Origin: Cyanocohniella sp. LLY | GTDB lineage: Bacteria; Cyanobacteriota; Cyanobacteriia; Cyanobacteriales; Nostocaceae | DNA length: 41,055 nt | Direction: 5' to 3' | Assembly: GCA_022241785.1 (NCBI GenBank) | Contig: JAKOMP010000060.1 | Span: forward strand, 1 to 41,055 | In this document: one piece after another, positions 7,752 to 16,484 of the stretch | Layout of the letters: the number at the start of each line of letters is the position of its first letter | How positions within the stretch are numbered: position 1 is the first letter of the stretch | Notes under the pieces: model-generated | Database searches by the model: none | What the model was told of the DNA's origin: nothing | What the model saw: only the letters and a program-made list of their open reading frames with translations | Position numbers and translations under genes: made by a program

Positions 7752-8093
7752 ATGTGGATGAAAAGACTATTAACAGTGTTATTAATAACAAGTTTTCTAT
7801 TTTTTAGTAATTTTACATTGCCTGCGATCGCCTCAGATATGAGCAATGGTGCAGAGGTGTTTAGTGTTCATTGTGCTGGATGTCATATTAATGGCGGTAA
7901 CATCATCAGGCGGGGTAAAAATTTACACAAAAAAGCCCTCCAGAAATATGGTATGGATTCCGTTGAGGCGATCGCATCCATAGTCACTAATGGTAAAAAT
8001 AACATGTCAGCCTACAAAGACCGTCTTACATCACAGCAAATAGAAGATGTTGCTGTTTATGTTCTAGAACAAGCCGAAACTGGTTGGCGTTAG
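7752..8093 (+). CDS. cytochrome c6-like electron carrier, exported
   Basis: 113 residues. Signal peptide of about 27 residues (KRLLTVLLITSFLFFSN, probable cut after PAIA). The single haem site is C41-A-G-C44-H45, and M85 in NNMSAYKDRL is the likely sixth ligand. The fold signature matches cytochrome c6: SNGAEVFS..CAGCH near the start, QKYGM-x5-AI in the middle and QIEDVAVYVLEQA...W at the end. It would act in the thylakoid lumen or periplasm. The segment NIIRRGKN replaces the VQAQ-containing stretch I recall for Nostoc PetJ, and the charge is more basic, so this may be one of the c6-like paralogues (c6B/c6C) and not the main plastocyanin substitute. ATG at 7752 or 7758 are both possible. Confidence 0.85.
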   Translation: MWMKRLLTVLLITSFLFFSNFTLPAIASDMSNGAEVFSVHCAGCHINGGNIIRRGKNLHKKALQKYGMDSVEAIASIVTNGKNNMSAYKDRLTSQQIEDVAVYVLEQAETGWR

Positions 8094-8223
8094 ATAATTA
8101 AACATTAAAAATAGCGATCGCCTTAATTATACATCTCGCCAGTCACAGGATTTATATCAATTAATGGGCGATTGTGGCGACGAATATCGACGATAATCGA
8201 GCTTTACAGGAGCAGTTACTAGT

Positions 8224-8697
8224 ATGCAATCTAGCACTACCCCCAAAACCATCTTAGTTGCAGGCAATCTCCGGAAGGTACATCATATTGCCCTCAACGT
8301 CCAGGATATGCAAGCTTCTCGACACTTTTACGGTCATATTCTGGGTTTGCACGAACTCACCGGGGCCCAAGTACCTGCTACCCTAGTGGAACTTGTCAAC
8401 GCCGGGAAAGTCGCCAATTTTGTCACCCCCGATGGCACAATTCTTGATTTATTTTGGGAACCAGAATTAGCACCACCAGATCCTAATCCTGACAATAAGT
8501 TTACTAGAGCATACCATTTAGCCTTTGACATCGATCCGCGATTATTTGAGCAAGCATTGGCAGTATTGAAAGAAAATCACATTGCGATCGCCCATGGCCC
8601 AGTTACCCGGCCCACTGGTAGAGGTGTATACTTTTATGATCCTGATGGCTTTATGATTGAAATTCGTTGCGATCCACAAACAACATCAGCGTCATAA
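8224..8697 (+). CDS. VOC / glyoxalase-dioxygenase superfamily protein
   Basis: 157 residues, one full VOC domain made of two beta-alpha-beta modules. Likely metal ligands are H21 (KVHHIALNV), D75 (ILDLFW), H98 (AYHLAFD) and E146 (GFMIEIRCD). The YFYDPDGFMIEI ending is typical of the family. Substrate cannot be told from the sequence: glyoxalase I, dioxygenase and resistance proteins share the fold. AGGAG stands 11 bases before the ATG. The gene is followed by a strong terminator, so it is likely a single transcription unit. Confidence 0.88.
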   Translation: MQSSTTPKTILVAGNLRKVHHIALNVQDMQASRHFYGHILGLHELTGAQVPATLVELVNAGKVANFVTPDGTILDLFWEPELAPPDPNPDNKFTRAYHLAFDIDPRLFEQALAVLKENHIAIAHGPVTRPTGRGVYFYDPDGFMIEIRCDPQTTSAS

Positions 8698-8734
8698 AAT
8701 GTTTGGTTTTTCCAAACTGGAGTTTTGACAAAAT

Positions 8735-8789
8735 GACCCAACAGTACTGAATTGATCTGGATATTCCAGCTGACTTGGGTCGTTTTTTT
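8735..8789 (+). terminator. rho-independent terminator with nested hairpin
   Basis: GACCCAA (8735-8741) pairs with TTGGGTC (8775-8781), and GTTTTTTT follows. The loop carries its own perfect hairpin, CTGGA-TAT-TCCAG (8757-8769). It closes the VOC gene. Confidence 0.75.
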
Positions 8790-8925
8790 GGTATCTATCG
8801 AATTATATGTAGAAATATTTTGACAGTAGGCTAACCAGAAAACTTTCTCTGGTTCCCATGCTACTTACACGCAATGTTTGGGAATACTTAGTTTACAAAC
8901 CTACATAGCAAATCCAACTAGCATC

Positions 8926-10800
8926 ATGTTGGCATTTTTTTACTCAAACGGTTTTATTCCCCACGGACATTGTTATCTCTGGAAAACTGGACTAGTGTGG
9001 CTCCACATTATTTCTGATGCCACCATCGCCTTAGCCTATTATTCTATTCCTATTTTACTGATTTATTTTATTTCTCAACGCAGAGACCTTCCTTTTAACG
9101 GAGTTTTTCTATTATTTGGTGCTTTTATCATTGCCTGTGGTACTGGACACTTAATGGAAATTTGGACGCTTTGGTATCCTGATTATTGGATTGCAGGTGG
9201 ACTTAAAGCTCTTACTGCCATTATTTCCATATATACGGCATTTGCATTAATTTATCTCATACCGCAAGCTCTCACACTACCTAGTCCCACTCAGTTAGAA
9301 GCTATCAATCGAGTGCTTGCAGATGAAATTGTCCAACGCAAGCGCATTGAAAAAGAATTACGCCAAGCAGAGGAAATAGCTAATAACTCCAATCAAGCCA
9401 AGAGTGAATTTCTCGCCAACATGAGTCATGAGTTACGCACACCTCTCAACGGTATTCTTGGCTATACACAAATCCTTCAGCGTACAGAATCTTTAAGTGA
9501 CAAAGGCAAAAAAGGAATCAGCATTATTTATGAATGTGGTTCTCATCTATTAACCCTGATTAATGATGTTTTAGATCTCGCTAAAATTGAAGCCAGAAAG
9601 TTGGAATTAAATTCCATTGATTTTTATTTACCTGCGTTTCTAGACAGTGTAAGCGAAATTTGTCGCATCCGAGCCGAACAAAAAGTGATCAATTTTTATC
9701 TGCAACTTGACCCTGATTTACCAACAGGAGTTCGTGCTGATGAAAAACGCTTGCGGCAAGTATTAATTAACTTGCTTGGTAATGCTATTAAGTTTACACA
9801 ACAAGGCAGTGTCATCTTCAAAATTAAGGTTATTAATCGAGGAGAAAATAACAACGGAAAAATAATATATAAAATTCGCTTTGAAATAGCAGATACAGGC
9901 ACAGGCATGACCCCTGAGCAAGTCAATAAAATCTTTTTGCCTTTTGAGCAAGTAGGAAACCAGAAAAGACAAACCGAAGGTACAGGCTTAGGATTAGCCA
10001 TCACTCAAAGAATTATTTATTTGATGAATAGTCAGATTCAAGTAACAAGTGAATTTGGTGTAGGTAGCACTTTTTGGTTTGATTTAGAATTGCTAGAATC
10101 TCAAGACTGGGCCAAAGTTTCCCGAATAGTTGAGCAAGGAACCATTCTTGGTTATCAAGGAGAAAAACGCACAATTTTGATTGTCGATGACAAATGGGAA
10201 AATCGCTCGGTAATTGTCAATTTACTAGAGCCGATAGGATTTACTGTTGTCGAAGCTAGTCAGGGTCAAGAAGGATGGGAACAAATTAAAGCCCATCAGC
10301 CAGACTTGATTATTACTGACCTAGTTATGCCGAAAATGGATGGATTTGAGTTTATTAAAAGCTTGCGTCAGTCTGAGCAATTTAAACAAACATCTGTGAT
10401 TGCTTCGTCAGCTAGTGTCTTTGCTGTTGACCAATACAAAAGTATTGATGTCGGTGCAGATGCATTTTTGCCAAAGCCTATAGAAGTTGAAATGCTGTTG
10501 GAATTGCTGCGACAATTTTTGCACCTGGAATGGCTGTATGAAAACAAAACAAATACAACCAATAAAATTGATACAAATAATTCAAATCTGTCAGCAAATA
10601 TTATTCCTCCTGCCCAAGAAATTTTACAAGAATTTTTTAAACTATCACAAGATGGAGATATTCAAACAATTTTAGAAATAGCTCAAAGACTTGCTGTATC
10701 TGATGAGCCTTTAAGTGCCTTTGCTCGCCAAATCATCCAGTTAGCTAGCAACTTTCAACTCAAACGTTTAGAAACATTTATTCAAGAATACATGCATTGA
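8926..10800 (+). CDS. ethylene-receptor-type hybrid histidine kinase
   Basis: 624 residues from the ATG at 8926; a TTG at 8878 would add 16. Three N-terminal membrane helices form an ethylene-binding domain: D31, Y38, I41, P42, C71 and H75 have exactly the spacing of ETR1 D25, Y32, I35, P36, C65 and H69. C71/H75 (in CGTGHL) are the predicted copper ligands. A short coiled linker leads straight into HisKA (H168 in NMSHELRTPLN), then HATPase (N box LINLLGNAIKF, GTGLGLAI), a receiver domain (TILIVDD, phospho-acceptor D in ITDLVMP) and a helical C-terminus of about 70 residues. Unlike ETR1 it has no GAF domain between sensor and kinase. A second kinase gene starts 29 bases downstream. Copper and ethylene binding are inferred from residue conservation. 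Confidence 0.92.
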   Translation: MLAFFYSNGFIPHGHCYLWKTGLVWLHIISDATIALAYYSIPILLIYFISQRRDLPFNGVFLLFGAFIIACGTGHLMEIWTLWYPDYWIAGGLKALTAIISIYTAFALIYLIPQALTLPSPTQLEAINRVLADEIVQRKRIEKELRQAEEIANNSNQAKSEFLANMSHELRTPLNGILGYTQILQRTESLSDKGKKGISIIYECGSHLLTLINDVLDLAKIEARKLELNSIDFYLPAFLDSVSEICRIRAEQKVINFYLQLDPDLPTGVRADEKRLRQVLINLLGNAIKFTQQGSVIFKIKVINRGENNNGKIIYKIRFEIADTGTGMTPEQVNKIFLPFEQVGNQKRQTEGTGLGLAITQRIIYLMNSQIQVTSEFGVGSTFWFDLELLESQDWAKVSRIVEQGTILGYQGEKRTILIVDDKWENRSVIVNLLEPIGFTVVEASQGQEGWEQIKAHQPDLIITDLVMPKMDGFEFIKSLRQSEQFKQTSVIASSASVFAVDQYKSIDVGADAFLPKPIEVEMLLELLRQFLHLEWLYENKTNTTNKIDTNNSNLSANIIPPAQEILQEFFKLSQDGDIQTILEIAQRLAVSDEPLSAFARQIIQLASNFQLKRLETFIQEYMH

Positions 10801-10829
10801 TTTGGCGTAAACTCACCTTTATATGCATT

Positions 10830-12119
10830 ATGACCAAGTTTTCCAATAACGGATTTATTCTAATTGTTGATGATAATCCGACAAATTTGTCTGTCTTATC
10901 CGCAGCACTCACTGGAGAGGGTTTGCGCTTCCGTGTTGCAGTCGATGGCGAAAGTGCGATCGCCCAAGCAGAACGTAATCAACCAGATTTGATTTTACTG
11001 GATGTACAAATGCCAGGTATTGACGGATTTGAAACCTGTTGTCGCCTGAAAGCTAATCCTGTGACTCAAAACATTCCCGTTATTTTTACCACAGCCTTGG
11101 CAGATACGCAAAGCAAAACGAAAGGTTTTTCTCTTGGTGCAGTAGATTATATCCCTAAACCATTCGCTCAAGAAGAAGTTATCGCTAGAGTACGCGTGCA
11201 TTTACAACTCAAGCAATTAACTGAATCCTTAGAACAACAAGTCAGCGATCGCACTTCTGCTTTACAACAAGCACAAGTCAAACTGGTACAGCAAGAAAAA
11301 CTCTCGACATTGGGAGAATTAATCGCTGGTATTGCTCACGAAATGAATAATCCCATCAGCTTTATCACTAACAATATCCCGCCTTTAAAGGAATACATCG
11401 CTGCAATAACCGAACTGCTCCTACTATATGAACAAGAGTATCCCCACCCAACAACCAAAATTACCACTTTTATTGAAGCCTTAGATCTGAACTTTGTTCT
11501 CGAAGATTTAGGAAAAATTGTGAGTTCACTTAAATTAGGATCTGAACGAATTCAGCACCTTTCTAATTCACTCCGCTGCTTCTCCCGCTCGGATAGCGAT
11601 GCCAAAATACCTGCGGATTTGCACCTGGGGCTGGACAGTACGTTGCTGATTTTACAACACCGCCTCAAAGGTAATGGCGATCGTCCGTCCATTGAAGTTA
11701 TTAAGAATTATGGAACATTACCACAGGTAAACTGCTATGTCGGAGAGATGAATCAAGTATTTATGAACCTCCTGGCAAACGCAATTGATGCTATTGATGA
11801 AGTTATTAGCCAAGGCAAAATAAAAAATCACATTCCTCAAATTAAAATTACCACAGAAATAAATACACAAAATTGGGTTGTAATTCGGATTGCTGATAAT
11901 GGAATCGGTGTGCCTGAGCGGATCAAACAACGGCTATTTGAACCTTTGTTTACCACAAAATCTGTTGGTAAAGGTACTGGACTTGGCTTGTCCATTGCCC
12001 ATGAAATTATCGTGGAAAAACATAATGGCATCATGGAAGTCAGTTCTCCGTTGGGTATAGGAACCGAGTTTATGATGGCAATTCCCATTGTGAGTACTGT
12101 GGTAGGTAATGGGCAATAG
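10830..12119 (+). CDS. receiver domain-histidine kinase, partner of the ethylene-receptor kinase
   Basis: 429 residues. Receiver domain at about 8-125: acidic pair in ILIVDDNP, phospho-acceptor D58 in LILLDVQMPG, K in VDYIPKPFA. A coiled linker (LKQLTESLEQQVSDRTSALQQ) follows, then a kinase core with H170 in IAHEMNNPISF, N box in FMNLLANAIDAI, and the ATP lid GKGTGLGLSIAHEI. No membrane segment, so it is cytoplasmic. The receiver-then-kinase order suggests a phosphorelay in which the upstream membrane kinase feeds this protein. I set the start at the ATG at 10830; an upstream TTG at 10797 overlaps the previous stop. The 29-base spacing implies one transcript. The final output is not visible: no DNA-binding regulator is adjacent. 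Confidence 0.92.
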   Translation: MTKFSNNGFILIVDDNPTNLSVLSAALTGEGLRFRVAVDGESAIAQAERNQPDLILLDVQMPGIDGFETCCRLKANPVTQNIPVIFTTALADTQSKTKGFSLGAVDYIPKPFAQEEVIARVRVHLQLKQLTESLEQQVSDRTSALQQAQVKLVQQEKLSTLGELIAGIAHEMNNPISFITNNIPPLKEYIAAITELLLLYEQEYPHPTTKITTFIEALDLNFVLEDLGKIVSSLKLGSERIQHLSNSLRCFSRSDSDAKIPADLHLGLDSTLLILQHRLKGNGDRPSIEVIKNYGTLPQVNCYVGEMNQVFMNLLANAIDAIDEVISQGKIKNHIPQIKITTEINTQNWVVIRIADNGIGVPERIKQRLFEPLFTTKSVGKGTGLGLSIAHEIIVEKHNGIMEVSSPLGIGTEFMMAIPIVSTVVGNGQ

Positions 12120-12192
12120 ACAATAGATTTATTGGCAACTCATTTGGAGCTACTATATTTATGGTAAATAAGTAAAAAAATCACTTATTTTG

Positions 12193-12480
12193 ATGAGAGA
12201 ACCAATGCAAATGTTTCAAGTTATCGAAGAAACAATCACCAACCCACCAATTCCCCACGAACCACATAAGCAATCATTAAAAGCTTGGGCAATGTATTGT
12301 TTAAGAGATAAGGGCTTCAAAGTAGTTTATGCCCAAAATGCCGACTTTGCCATTGAACCCAAGGGCAAAGACAAGGTGTATTTTAAAGTGACAAATAACG
12401 CCACAGAAGTAGACAACTCCTGTAACTGGATAATTTGGGATAGTACAACCAAAAGCGTCAGCTTAAAACCCTCGTCATAA
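12193..12480 (+). CDS. small conserved-looking protein, function unknown
   Basis: 95 residues from ATG 12193; an ATG at 12205 with GAGAG six bases upstream is an alternative start. The body (SLKAWAMYCLRDKGFKVVYAQNADFAIEPKGKDKVYFKV) reads like a compact alpha/beta domain. The pattern helix, GFKVVYAQNADFAI, KGKDKVYFKVT is loosely reminiscent of a nuclease-like core (D...K), but no firm family emerges. No signal peptide and no membrane helix. It is 73 bases after the kinase pair on the same strand and could belong to the same transcript; its 3' end faces the methyltransferase gene with only 24 bases between. Confidence 0.7.
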   Translation: MREPMQMFQVIEETITNPPIPHEPHKQSLKAWAMYCLRDKGFKVVYAQNADFAIEPKGKDKVYFKVTNNATEVDNSCNWIIWDSTTKSVSLKPSS

Positions 12481-12504
12481 AACTTACACCACCCAACTTC
12501 GTAA

Positions 12505-13248
12505 TTACGAATTATTAGAAGTTGGCTTTTCAAACACCATTAAATGCTGTTGGGGTAACAAGTTTTTGGTTTCCCGCCAAACTAAACCAACAGCTTGCAT
12601 TTCTTTACGCACTTGTTTTTGAGTCATCTTGTGCAGCCGTTTAATCATAATAAACGGATTTTCAGCCCGATATTCAACCAACACAACTCGACCTCCTGGT
12701 TTAAGTGCTTGAACAATTCCTTGCATCACTTCATGAGGATATGCAAACTCATGATAAGCATCAACCATCAGAGCTAAATCTACGCTGTCAGGTGGAAGGT
12801 TGGGATTAGTTAAAGTTGCTAAAATCGGTTCAACATTACTTATATTTTTTTCTTGTTTGAAAAATTTAAGAATATCTAACATTTCCGGCTGAATATCTAC
12901 AGCCAAAACTTTTCCCTCTGTTAATAATGGTGCCATGCGAAAACTGAAGTAACCTGTACCTGCACCAATATCAGCCACTACATCATCGGCTTTTAAATTC
13001 AGCGCACTTACTACTTTATTTGGTTGTTCTTCTACTTCCCGACTATTGCGTTCTAGCCAGCCTACACCTGTGTGTCCCATGACTTTAGCTATTTCTCGCC
13101 CCATGTATTTTTTGCCGATACCATCGGGGCTTGGGTGCGCTAACTGTTCGTAAACGGTGTTGGTTGCTGTATCTGCAATTGCTGCGGTAGTTGGGTTAAA
13201 GAAAAAACTTCCTAGTATTAAGAAGGTAATTAGTATCAATTGTTTCAT
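12505..13248 (-). CDS. class I SAM-dependent methyltransferase with signal peptide
   Basis: 247 residues. A signal sequence (KQLILITFLILGSFFFNPTTA) is followed by a conserved block (MGREIAKVMGHTGVGWLERNSREVEEQP) and a Rossmann-type methyltransferase core: motif I VADIGAGTGYF at 91-101, acidic end of strand two in VLAVDIQPEM, a DLALMVDAYHEF segment, and LKPGGRVVLVEY. The SAM-binding motifs look complete. The mature enzyme would be outside the cytoplasm, where SAM is not expected, unless the N-terminus only serves as a membrane anchor. The substrate is unknown. The adjacent metallophosphoesterase is on the same strand and ends 36 bases upstream of this start, so the two may form an operon. Confidence 0.85.
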   Translation of the reverse strand: MKQLILITFLILGSFFFNPTTAAIADTATNTVYEQLAHPSPDGIGKKYMGREIAKVMGHTGVGWLERNSREVEEQPNKVVSALNLKADDVVADIGAGTGYFSFRMAPLLTEGKVLAVDIQPEMLDILKFFKQEKNISNVEPILATLTNPNLPPDSVDLALMVDAYHEFAYPHEVMQGIVQALKPGGRVVLVEYRAENPFIMIKRLHKMTQKQVRKEMQAVGLVWRETKNLLPQQHLMVFEKPTSNNS

Positions 13249-13284
13249 TTTGATGAATGCAGAGGTACGCTGAAATTTCTGAGT

Positions 13285-14856
13285 TTAAATCACGAATGGC
13301 TGAATTTCAGGGGTGTGCCATTGTTCACCAAAACGTTCGGCTACTAAAGGTCTGACAATAAATTTGGGTGGATTACCATCTTGAACGTCAATGCGTACGC
13401 ATGAATACGGAAATCGCCTATATTCATTGTGACCATTCCGACCGAGAAATAACAGAGAATCGGCAACTTTCCGCGCGGGACGACCGGGAAGATCGGTAAA
13501 AATTTCCTCTAATTCAGTTCCTTCTAAACGCTGACGACGGGGTAAATGTCCACTACCACCAGCAATAATACAGTTGATGTGAGAATCGGCATATCCTGTA
13601 TCAACTGTGCGGAGATATTCTAAACAGTGGGCATGACCGTTTAATATTAAATCGACTATGGGACGTTCTTTCACTAAGGAACCTAAAGTTTCTGCTACTT
13701 GTGCAAATACCCAGCGTAGGCGGTGGCGAACTGCTAAGGTTTGCGCCTGATTCCATTTTGTAGCTTCTGTAACGTAGGGTGGATGGTGGAAATAAATAAT
13801 TCGTCCCCGCACTTCTGACGTGTTCCAAGATTCGATGAGTCTGCTGCGTAACCAATCAAGTTGTTCAAAATCAATCATGGCTATAGTGTGTGAAGCCAAT
13901 TGTTTTTCGATATCGATTTTGATTTCATTGATTTGGTCTAATTTGGCATTGAGATAATCGATTTTTTCCGCATCTGCTGATTTATTAGCGTTAAGTTTGT
14001 CACACGCTGCTAAAATCTGCACTTCTTCATGGTCTATCTCTTGACGACGTTTTTGTAAGGCTGTGCGGTCGATTTTACCCTCTGGAGTGTTTGGTAAAGG
14101 TGAGGGGTCGTTAAAGGTATTAGAATCTAGGGCAAAAAAGTCAATACCACCATAACGAAAAGTATAATATCGGTTAGGGACACGGGTAAATTTTCCTGGT
14201 TGATAACGCAAGCATCGCCCCGTGTGAGTTTTTGCCGTATAGTGCTGTTCTAAATGTAATTGTAGATCTGCCGGTGAAGCGATCGCAGCTAGATAATCAA
14301 TAAATGCCTTAGCATAAGCATCACCTTGATTTGATCCATGCCAGCCAATCTCAATATCTTTGTAACGTAGCATCCGCCGTAATCGTAGCGTACTACCGAT
14401 GAACAGACGATACATCAACGGTACATCATAGTAATCGTGATTACCCGGCACAGGCAGAAACGGCAGATTAAACACCATTCGGTCATAGGGAATCTTTTCG
14501 GGGTTGTCGCCACCTTGCAGAAATTCTCGATAAGGTTCAATAAATTTATTTACGTAATATTCATGAGAACCCGCCGTATAAATTACATCACCAGTGTGTA
14601 AGACAAAACTACACTCGTCTTTGTGGGTAAGCATCAATTCCGCGACTTTGCGTTGGGGATGTTGACCATAATGAGATTTTGTCCCAGTATCACCAATCAC
14701 CATAAAAGAAAATTCCGGATTATCCTCCTTACCGTCATCAATGACCATACTGGTTTGGTCGATCCCTTGTGAGACAATCTGAGGATCAAGCCACCGCACC
14801 CGTTCCTTCATCTTATGTATTTTCACAGGAATCGATGGTTCAGAAATTAACTTCAT
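13285..14856 (-). CDS. calcineurin-like metallophosphoesterase
   Basis: 523 residues from ATG 14856, which has GGGAG nine bases upstream. All phosphoesterase motifs are present: D56 in VIGDTGTK, GD90 in LHTGDVIY, GNH140D in PVPGNHDYYD, then YFHHPPYV and ILNGHAHCLEYL. The last three supply further metal ligands. An insertion of about 100 residues rich in charged helix (ALQKRRQEIDHEEVQILAACDK...) lies between the GNHD and HHPP motifs. No signal peptide was seen, so it appears cytoplasmic. The substrate (nucleotide, phospholipid or protein) cannot be told. It probably shares a transcript with the downstream methyltransferase. Confidence 0.9.
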   Translation of the reverse strand: MKLISEPSIPVKIHKMKERVRWLDPQIVSQGIDQTSMVIDDGKEDNPEFSFMVIGDTGTKSHYGQHPQRKVAELMLTHKDECSFVLHTGDVIYTAGSHEYYVNKFIEPYREFLQGGDNPEKIPYDRMVFNLPFLPVPGNHDYYDVPLMYRLFIGSTLRLRRMLRYKDIEIGWHGSNQGDAYAKAFIDYLAAIASPADLQLHLEQHYTAKTHTGRCLRYQPGKFTRVPNRYYTFRYGGIDFFALDSNTFNDPSPLPNTPEGKIDRTALQKRRQEIDHEEVQILAACDKLNANKSADAEKIDYLNAKLDQINEIKIDIEKQLASHTIAMIDFEQLDWLRSRLIESWNTSEVRGRIIYFHHPPYVTEATKWNQAQTLAVRHRLRWVFAQVAETLGSLVKERPIVDLILNGHAHCLEYLRTVDTGYADSHINCIIAGGSGHLPRRQRLEGTELEEIFTDLPGRPARKVADSLLFLGRNGHNEYRRFPYSCVRIDVQDGNPPKFIVRPLVAERFGEQWHTPEIQPFVI

Positions 14857-14993
14857 CAATCATTACTCCCAACATGAAAATTTTTCTTTTTCCTTAATCG
14901 CTAGCCTCAGCGCCCTTAGCCTCTGAATCAACTTGCTCTAAATAGCGTAATTGCGTAAAAATAATAGCTAGGATGCCTTAATTTATCTTAACA

Positions 14994-16253
14994 ATGGCGC
15001 TCACACAGGTTCATCAAACTCTTTCTCTTCCACAAACACCACCAAATCCCCAGGGATATGATTATGATTTGGTAATTGTCGGTGGTGGAATTATTGGCTT
15101 AACCCTAGCCTCTGCCTTAAAAGATTCTGGCTTGAGTATCCTGCTGATTGAGGCCAGAGTAGCATCAGCCGCTGTAGCCAAAGGGCAAGCCTACGCAGTT
15201 CACATGCTATCGGCACTCATTTACCAGGGTATTGGCGTTTGGGATCAAATATCGCCGCAAATCGCCAAATATTGCCAAGTTCGCCTGTCTGATGCCGATT
15301 ACCCCGATGTGGTGGAATTTGCCACAGATGATATAGGTACGCCAGAACTAGGTTATGTCGCTGAACACCAAGCACTGCTACAGCCTTTGCAGGAATTTGT
15401 GCAAAATTGTGCCAATGTAACTTATCTTTGTCCGGCGGAAGTGGTGAAAACGCAATACCAGCAGGACATAGTAGCCGTAGATATCAAGATTGCTGACAAA
15501 ATTCAAACAGTCCGTAGTAGATTACTTGTGGCAGCCGATGGCTCACGATCGCGTATTCGCGAAGCTGCGGGCATTAAAACTTTTGGCTGGAAATATTGGC
15601 AGTCTTGTATTGTAGCATTTGTCAAACCAGAAAAACCCCACAACAACACCGCCTACGAAAGATTTTGGACTAGCGGCCCATTTGCGATCTTACCGTTACC
15701 GGGGAACCGTTGTCGGATTGTCTGGACAGCCCCTCATGAAGAAGCCAAAGCCTTGTGTGCCTTAGATGACGAAGAATTTTTAGCAGAACTCAGCCGTCGC
15801 TATGGTGATCATATGGGTAAGTTGGAATTACTAGGCGATCGCTTTATTTTTCAAGTACAACTCATGCAAAGCGATCGCTATGTCCTACCTAGATTAGCCT
15901 TAATTGGTGATGCCGCCCACAACTGTCATCCCGTCGGCGGACAAGGTTTAAATTTGGGTATTCGGGACGCCGCAGCTTTGGCACAAGTAATCCAAAAAGC
16001 CCATATGGCAGGCGAAGATATCGGTAATATTAAAATCCTCAAACGCTATGAAAGTTGGCGTAAGCGAGAAAACCTGACAATTTTAGGCTTCACTGATTTG
16101 TTAGATCGGATGTTTTCTAACAATTTCTTACCATTAGTAGTCATTCGTCGCTTAGGTTTATGGCTGATGCGGCGAGTACCTGTGTTAAAAGTGTTTGCTC
16201 TTAAGTTGATGATTGGTTTAACAGGGCGTACCCCAGAATTAGCTAGACGGTGA
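14994..16253 (+). CDS. UbiH/COQ6-family FAD-dependent hydroxylase
   Basis: 419 residues. An N-terminal extension of about 24 residues precedes the FAD-binding Rossmann motif, G30-G-G32-I-I-G35 in DLVIVGGGIIGLTLASAL. The second signature is the DG motif (AADGSRSRIREAAG), and the third is GDAAH with D306 (LIGDAAHNCHPVGGQGLNLGI). Members hydroxylate the ring of ubiquinone precursors. Cyanobacteria make plastoquinone, so the real substrate here is likely a quinone- or terpenoid-type ring compound, which remains an inference. It is divergently transcribed from the phosphoesterase, across 137 bases. Confidence 0.9.
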   Translation: MALTQVHQTLSLPQTPPNPQGYDYDLVIVGGGIIGLTLASALKDSGLSILLIEARVASAAVAKGQAYAVHMLSALIYQGIGVWDQISPQIAKYCQVRLSDADYPDVVEFATDDIGTPELGYVAEHQALLQPLQEFVQNCANVTYLCPAEVVKTQYQQDIVAVDIKIADKIQTVRSRLLVAADGSRSRIREAAGIKTFGWKYWQSCIVAFVKPEKPHNNTAYERFWTSGPFAILPLPGNRCRIVWTAPHEEAKALCALDDEEFLAELSRRYGDHMGKLELLGDRFIFQVQLMQSDRYVLPRLALIGDAAHNCHPVGGQGLNLGIRDAAALAQVIQKAHMAGEDIGNIKILKRYESWRKRENLTILGFTDLLDRMFSNNFLPLVVIRRLGLWLMRRVPVLKVFALKLMIGLTGRTPELARR

Positions 16254-16370
16254 TGGCATTGGGGTTGTGTGCTATGGTCTACCACTTCTTCTAAGATACA
16301 AGGGTATGTTGTCGCCTAATTTTTCACGGTATCTGGAAAACCTCTCTCTAAATCTCTCTCCTGCGAGGAG

Positions 16371-16413
16371 GAGCCACTGCGTTGCGCGGGTTCCCCGCGT
16401 TGTAGCAAGTGGC
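16371..16413. repeat. palindromic repeat GCCACTGC...CAAGTGGC
   Basis: GCCACT (16373-16378) pairs with AGTGGC (16408-16413); inside it CGCGGG (16385-16390) pairs with CCCGCG (16394-16399) around a TTC loop. It is the uninterrupted form of the insert at 1427-1494. It lies in the 632-base spacer 16254-16885, which otherwise holds no gene I would call. Confidence 0.7.
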
Positions 16414-16455
16414 GTTAGAGACTTTGAATTCCTGATTTGGAAGTTAGCGCAGCGC

Positions 16456-16484
16456 AACGCACCATCAATGTTTTTTGGTGCGTT
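16456..16484. repeat. hairpin repeat AACGCACCA...TGGTGCGTT
   Basis: A perfect 9-bp inverted repeat (16456-16464 with 16476-16484) around an 11-base loop that ends in a run of T. It lacks a T tract after the stem and is part of the same repeat cluster, so I read it as a dispersed palindrome and not a terminator. Confidence 0.6.

Noticed and set aside
8878-8925. TTG start giving 16 more residues on the ethylene-receptor kinase
   Set aside because: No ribosome-binding site and an unusual start codon. The ATG at 8926 places the membrane domain at the usual distance from the N-terminus, although the TTG cannot be excluded.
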